This document shows, piece by piece, positions 16,954 through 20,499 of a stretch of DNA of 20,499 nucleotides. The position numbers and the translations under genes are program-made. Origin of the DNA: Candidatus Hodarchaeota archaeon (GTDB lineage: Archaea; Asgardarchaeota; Heimdallarchaeia; Hodarchaeales; Hodarchaeaceae); assembly GCA_016840305.1 (NCBI GenBank), contig JAEOSP010000380.1, positions 1 to 20,499 on the forward strand, in the 5' to 3' direction. The notes under the pieces were generated by a model, which had not been told where the DNA came from, ran no database searches, and saw only the letters and a list, made by a program, of their open reading frames with translations. Each line of letters starts with the position of its first letter. Within the stretch, counting starts at the first letter, position 1.

Positions 16954-17979
16954 TTATGACTCGTCAGCCGAATCGTCAGCGTTTTCATCTTTTTCTTGAA
17001 GGCTTTCGGGCATTTCATACTTGAAAGGAGGTTTAGTAGTAATGATAACCCCTTCACTTTCAGTAATTACAAATGTGTGTTCATGCTGAGCAATGAAACT
17101 TCCTTTATCGTCAGCTAGCGTTGGATACACAACTGCACCACCTTGATTGAGAAGTTCCCTCAAAGCAAAGCGAACCCTTGCTGGATTAAAGCCATCATAT
17201 GATGTGAGCCATCTTGCTGCAAAAGGTAGTGTTTTATACTTTTTATATATTGTAGAGTATATTTTCCGTGACTGAGGGTTACGTATAGCTATTCTACGGG
17301 GCAAGAGCATATAAATATATCTTGATCCGCCTATTTCATGAATACTGCCCGATCCAGTTGAAGCAAAGGTTTCCAGAGCGAAAGCTTCACCTACTTCTAA
17401 TGCTGCTTCTGCAGGATCGTATGGAGAACTTACACTTGGTAATCTCTTATCCCCGTGAAGTTCATACCGACCTAATTTATGACCAGTCAGTTCCTTAATA
17501 GGACGGTAACCATAGCCTGTAATAGTTTCTTCGATACGGCCTCCAACCATCGAAGGAAGAGTTCCAGCTTGAATGATTTCCATTCCTGCATTAAAACCCT
17601 CTTTTGCGGCTTTTTGGAGGTTCTGTAGCTCCTTAGATAAAGCAACTGATATAGCTGTATCAGCAATATAGCCGTTCACATGAACTCCTATATCTAGTTT
17701 TATACAACCAAAATCAGGTATAACACTTTCATCGCCATGAGGACTTGAGTAGTGAGCTGCAATATGATTGATAGATACGTTTGTTGGAAAACCTAATCCA
17801 TCTGCTCCTTTTTCTAAAATCATTTTTTCAGCTGTCTCGCAAATTTCGATAATTAAAACTCCAGGTTTGATCATACCTTTTACAGTATTCAAAACCTCGT
17901 ATCCTATCTCACCTGCCTTCCTATAGTAATATATTTTCTCTTCTTCAGTAATATCTTCTTCTGATGTCCAATCACTCAT
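16954..17979 (-). CDS. map: Methionine aminopeptidase, type II
   Basis: 341 residues against about 295-305 for most archaeal enzymes. It removes the initiator methionine from nascent proteins. The M24 metal ligands are all visible: Asp96 and Asp107 in LDIGVHVNGYIADTA (11 apart, as in Pyrococcus), His167 in GHKLGRYELHG, Glu203 in FALETFAS, and Glu300 in AQHEHTFVI. His76 in HIAAHY is the substrate-binding histidine. The insert between about 222 and 290, which ends in a winged-helix-like stretch (RVRFALRELLNQGGAVVYP), marks type II as opposed to type I. The extra length is a short N-terminal acidic segment and a C-terminal acidic tail of about 20 residues (ENADDSADES end). ATG start (complement of 17977-17979) with GGTG (complement of 17986-17989) 6 bases ahead. 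Divergent from the TPR-like gene across 163 bases. Confidence 0.96.
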   Translation of the reverse strand: MSDWTSEEDITEEEKIYYYRKAGEIGYEVLNTVKGMIKPGVLIIEICETAEKMILEKGADGLGFPTNVSINHIAAHYSSPHGDESVIPDFGCIKLDIGVHVNGYIADTAISVALSKELQNLQKAAKEGFNAGMEIIQAGTLPSMVGGRIEETITGYGYRPIKELTGHKLGRYELHGDKRLPSVSSPYDPAEAALEVGEAFALETFASTGSGSIHEIGGSRYIYMLLPRRIAIRNPQSRKIYSTIYKKYKTLPFAARWLTSYDGFNPARVRFALRELLNQGGAVVYPTLADDKGSFIAQHEHTFVITESEGVIITTKPPFKYEMPESLQEKDENADDSADES

Positions 17980-18142
17980 TTTCTACACCGTAAACTTGTA
18001 CAACAACTGATCTTTTACATTAGAAATGGAATCTTAATAATATGAAAATCTTTTTTATCATAGCTCCACTCCAGAAAAATAATATTGAATATCAATACAA
18101 AATCTCTTTTACTAATAATTGTAAGCTATTTGTGGTTAGATA

Positions 18143-19363
18143 ATGTCTGATGATACAATAGAGCTCAAAATCAAAGAAATTCTATCTCAAGATTATCAGA
18201 CCTCCGCTGATAAATCAGCAGATATTGTAAGTTTGTGTGATCAACTAAGTGAAGACTTAAGCTCACAAGAAAACACAGATGTGGATTTCTATGTAAATTT
18301 TAGCCAGAATTTGCGCCTCTTCCTAAATAGTGAGTTTTTCTTTCTAAATAATCGGATTGATAAATCCCTATCCAACTTCCAGAAACTTCGTGAAAGTATC
18401 TCAAAAACTCAGAATGAATTTCCGGAGTATTATGCTCAATGGCAATATGATATTGACCGTCTTTTACTAAGAATTGATGCTCGAATCCAAAACCTTCGTG
18501 CTCATAAGAGTATTCAAACAAAAGACTTTGCTCAAGCAGAAATTCTATTTAATGAATCAATAAAAAGATACACAACAGAACTAGAACTAGAACAAGCTTC
18601 TCAGGATTACATTCATTATTTTGACTCGCTTCGTAATATATACTATATTTCTGGTCTTTTATTTAAGTTAAAAGGGGATCGTGATAAAAATACTAAGGAA
18701 TTATATCAAGCTCTTCGATTATTCCGAAAGGCAAGATTTCTAGGTCAAGAATCCAGCAATGCTGATTTTGATGAAACCCGTGAAGTAATTATTGGTCTAA
18801 TTATTGAGAGACTAATCACTCAAGCTGAAGGGTATTTCAATTCTGGTGTACTATTCTCTCAGGATGAACTCTTTCATGAGGCGATGGAAAATTATTATAA
18901 GGCAGCACAACTTTTTCGATCGTTGAGGAAACTTCAGGATACGGTTGAGTTTGAACTTCAAGAGCAAATACAACTTTCTTCTTACTATGAAGCGTTAGCA
19001 AAAGATTTCATCTCAAAAGATAATAACGAACAAGCAGCATTGAGGTTTTTATATGCAAAACAAACTCTAGAAAGAGTTCTATCAAATATACCAAGCGAAG
19101 AATTGAGTGTGACTTTTGAACCGCAAATTCAATATTTTGATGCAATGTATGTATTCTGTCAAGCAGTCGTCGAATACGACAAATTACAACCTGAAGCGAT
19201 TCAACATTTCAGTGAGGCGGCAAAAAAACTTGAACAAGCGAAGGAAAAAGCAACAGCTCTGAATAATACCCCCTTGATATATGGGTGTAACGATGCAATT
19301 AAGAAGATTAATTCATATGAGGAAATTGCTGAATTAATGTTTAAGTCCAAATCAGAAGATTAA
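18143..19363 (+). CDS. TPR-like helical repeat protein, unknown role
   Basis: 406 residues, nearly all alpha-helical, with no signal or TM segment. Repeated helix pairs with TPR-like Ala/Gly/Tyr positions are seen, best at about 227-262 (AEGYFNSG, then EAMENYYKAAQLF), with similar pairs at 123-142 (KDFAQAEILFNESI), 186-200 (ELYQALRLFRKARF) and 292-312 (DNNEQAALRFLYAKQTL). TPR proteins are protein-binding scaffolds; no enzymatic motif is present. Start ATG at 18143 follows GTGG weakly. Its TAA overlaps the stop of the convergent gene that follows. Upstream lies the divergent map gene. The partner is unknown. Confidence 0.75.
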   Translation: MSDDTIELKIKEILSQDYQTSADKSADIVSLCDQLSEDLSSQENTDVDFYVNFSQNLRLFLNSEFFFLNNRIDKSLSNFQKLRESISKTQNEFPEYYAQWQYDIDRLLLRIDARIQNLRAHKSIQTKDFAQAEILFNESIKRYTTELELEQASQDYIHYFDSLRNIYYISGLLFKLKGDRDKNTKELYQALRLFRKARFLGQESSNADFDETREVIIGLIIERLITQAEGYFNSGVLFSQDELFHEAMENYYKAAQLFRSLRKLQDTVEFELQEQIQLSSYYEALAKDFISKDNNEQAALRFLYAKQTLERVLSNIPSEELSVTFEPQIQYFDAMYVFCQAVVEYDKLQPEAIQHFSEAAKKLEQAKEKATALNNTPLIYGCNDAIKKINSYEEIAELMFKSKSED

Positions 19364-19677
19364 AAATTTTGCAGACGGTCAAGAATAAAATATGCCTCTA
19401 AAAGAGGGATATTCAAAATACTTGCTAGTTCCTCTGGAAGTACATTTGGCTTATTTGGTAGTATTTTTTGTCGAGTCCAAGCAAGATTTGCAGAGAAACC
19501 TGGTAATAGATTGATTACTGGTTCTAATAATTCTAAAAAATCATTTTTTGTTAGATCTTTGAAAGAACGCGATGGTTTGTTACGGGTATATATTCTTGGC
19601 ATTTGCTTATCTGAGGTTTTACTTTCCTTTGATTTTTCCCCCACTTCTTCAGTGAAAAAACGGTTTAACTTCGACAT
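19360..19677 (-). CDS. Small protein with possible C-terminal winged-helix segment
   Basis: 105 residues, no family recognised. The first 40 residues are basic and polar, probably disordered (KSKESKTSDKQ). Residues 42-75 form helices, and 79-105 (LPEELASILNI, PLLEAYFILDRL) look like the helix-turn-helix of a winged-helix domain lacking a visible wing. A DNA- or protein-binding role is possible. Its TAA stop interlocks with that of the convergent TPR-like gene in a shared TTAA. No good Shine-Dalgarno lies ahead of the ATG, but a TATA-like element is close (19709-19720), so the transcript may have a very short leader. That it is a real gene rests on sensible composition, a domain-like C-terminus and tight packing. 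Confidence 0.6.
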   Translation of the reverse strand: MSKLNRFFTEEVGEKSKESKTSDKQMPRIYTRNKPSRSFKDLTKNDFLELLEPVINLLPGFSANLAWTRQKILPNKPNVLPEELASILNIPLLEAYFILDRLQNF

Positions 19678-19708
19678 TGGTGAGTCACATTATGAATTTT
19701 CATCTCCT

Positions 19709-19728
19709 AATATTTAAAAACCTTTTTT
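19709..19728 (-). promoter_or_regulatory. Possible BRE/TATA promoter for the small winged-helix-like gene
   Basis: On the minus strand an A-rich run ending in GG precedes TTTTTAAATATT (complement of 19709-19720). It is centred about 37 bases before the ATG at 19677, so transcription would begin roughly 10 bases ahead of the start codon. Spacing and sequence fit an archaeal promoter; not tested. Confidence 0.35.
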
Positions 19729-19744
19729 GTAGCGTATTTCTTAC

Positions 19745-19757
19745 AGAATTCAATTCT
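19745..19757. promoter_or_regulatory. Short dyad upstream of the DUF211 gene
   Basis: AGAATT, a central C, then AATTCT: a perfect inverted repeat 31 bases before the DUF211 ATG. The same half-sites occur in the palindromes at 16869-16900. It may be an operator, but short AT-rich dyads are common by chance. Confidence 0.2.
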
Positions 19758-19788
19758 AAAAGAGTAAATTTTAGGTGTCTATGTAACT

Positions 19789-20121
19789 ATGTCTGATATA
19801 ATTGATGAACAGAGTGGAAAAAGCTTTTCTAAAGTCGGTGGTGTTCGTCGGCTGGTCCTAGATGTGTTGAAACTACATGATCCTTCACTAGTGTCCTTTG
19901 CTATTGCGTTGGAGCAAATAGATACTGTAAGTGCTGTAAATTGCACTTTAGTTGAGATCGATGCTAAGACAGAAAATTTGAAAGTTGTCATAGAAGGCAC
20001 GAATATTGATTATTCATTAATTTTAAAAGCAATCAATGATCTACATGGTTCAATCCATTCTATTGATCAAGTTATATGTGGAAAACATTTAGTTGAAGCT
20101 ATAGAGACTCCTCAAGATTAA
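19789..20121 (+). CDS. DUF211 family protein
   Basis: 110 residues; the archaeal DUF211 core is about 95. The family start GGVRRLVLDVLK (17-28) is followed by H-D-PS (30-33), then VSAVNCTLVEIDAKTENLKVVIEG (47-70) and GSIHSIDQV (87-95). The fold known from the family is a small ferredoxin-like alpha/beta unit that oligomerises; biochemical function is not established. There is a 16-residue polar N-terminal extension before the core. An alternative later start inside that extension is not offered by any in-frame ATG. GGTG at 19774-19777 lies 11 bases before the ATG; a nearer ATG at 19781 is followed at once by a stop. It is a single gene, with the hairpin at 20171-20189 downstream. Confidence 0.9.
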   Translation: MSDIIDEQSGKSFSKVGGVRRLVLDVLKLHDPSLVSFAIALEQIDTVSAVNCTLVEIDAKTENLKVVIEGTNIDYSLILKAINDLHGSIHSIDQVICGKHLVEAIETPQD

Positions 20122-20170
20122 CGTCAGTTTTGTAAAATCCAAAACTTGACTTATCTAGCTATATTGAACC

Positions 20171-20204
20171 ACACCTTGTTCCAAGGTGTAAGTCATAATT
20201 TTTT
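20171..20204 (+). terminator. Hairpin with T-run between DUF211 and aIF1 genes
   Basis: ACACCTTG, loop TTC, CAAGGTGT (20171-20189) is a perfect 8-base stem. Six T follow at 20199-20204. Flanking TGACTT (from 20148) and AAGTCA (20190-20195) could extend the stem with a 17-base bulge on the left side. It lies between two convergent genes, 50 bases after the DUF211 stop. Confidence 0.5.
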
Positions 20205-20260
20205 CTATTATCCAGAAGGAATGGAATATGATGTACATCGATTTCTGGAAATAACAGTTA

Positions 20261-20499
20261 TCAATCTCTTAACTCAATAGATGTTTCTGGAAATCCTTCA
20301 TCAATTAAGATTGGTGCGACTGTTCTGATAAAATTCCCTTGAAGCTCAATTCGGCCTTCTTTAGTAGTACCGCCTGTTGCTAGCTTCTTCTTAAGTCGCT
20401 TCGTCAAGGGTTTTAAATCAATATCTTTCGATAAACCAGCAATGACTGTTACTTCTCGTCCCCATTTTCTTCTTTCGATATATACACGTATTGACGTCT
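20261..20499 (-). CDS. Translation initiation factor aIF1 (SUI1 family), N-terminus outside the window
   Basis: The last 78 codons, running off the right edge. The reverse-strand translation reads TSIRVYIERRKWGREVTVIA, then GLSKDIDLKPLTKRLKKKLA, then TGGTTKEGRIELQGNF, and ends VAPILIDEGFPETSIELRD. This is the SUI1/eIF1 fold: the K-K-LATGG-T turn, the IELQG strand and the final helix are all in place. The factor helps choose the start codon on the small ribosomal subunit. Full-length aIF1 is about 100 residues, so only around 20 are missing. The stop is TGA (complement of 20261-20263). Convergent with the DUF211 gene across 139 bases. Confidence 0.93.
   Translation of the reverse strand, partial: TSIRVYIERRKWGREVTVIAGLSKDIDLKPLTKRLKKKLATGGTTKEGRIELQGNFIRTVAPILIDEGFPETSIELRD

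Noticed and set aside
19781..19786. ATG closer to the DUF211 ribosome site
   Set aside because: It is followed immediately by TAA; the ATG at 19789 opens the DUF211 frame.
1..20499. CRISPR arrays, insertion sequences and integration sites
   Set aside because: No regularly spaced repeats, no intact transposase or integrase and no terminal repeats were seen anywhere in the window.

Overview
The window is AT-rich archaeal DNA, probably from an uncultured mesophilic lineage. The archaeal calls rest on a type II methionine aminopeptidase, a DUF211 protein and a partial aIF1/SUI1 at the right edge. The Ser/Thr/Pro-stalked, membrane-anchored Ig-like surface protein and the many genes of unknown family would fit an Asgard archaeon, but that placement is an impression of style and has no marker-gene support. 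No rRNA, tRNA, CRISPR array or intact mobile element was seen.

Region 1 (1-10138, + strand) looks like one long transcription unit for a cell-envelope system. In order it holds: a very large Ig-like surface protein (5' end outside the window), a one-TM protein with a DUF4129-like domain, a two-TM DUF4350-like protein, a MoxR-type AAA+ ATPase, a DUF58 protein with a vWA/MIDAS domain, an unknown polytopic membrane protein, and an unknown helical soluble protein. MoxR, DUF58, DUF4350 and DUF4129 are a recurring partnership in bacteria and archaea. Here they sit with an extracellular giant and two unrecognised genes. A symmetric, terminator-like hairpin closes the unit.

Region 2 (10187-14553) holds an OFA-family MFS transporter (- strand) and AMP-forming acetyl-CoA synthetase (+ strand), divergent around about 1 kb of apparently non-coding DNA. 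The pairing suggests uptake and activation of acetate or another small monocarboxylate. A T-rich tract ends acs.

Region 3 (14569-17979, - strand) holds methionine aminopeptidase, then a 644-residue protein of unknown family with possible PRC-barrel-like segments, then a DUF167/YggU-like protein that overlaps it. The last two appear to start at TTG. Two palindromes lie upstream of the 644-residue gene.

Region 4 (18143-20499) holds a TPR-like helical protein (+), a small protein with a possible C-terminal winged-helix segment (-) whose stop codon interlocks with the TPR gene's stop, a DUF211 protein (+), and the C-terminal 78 codons of aIF1 (-), which the supplied open reading frames did not include.
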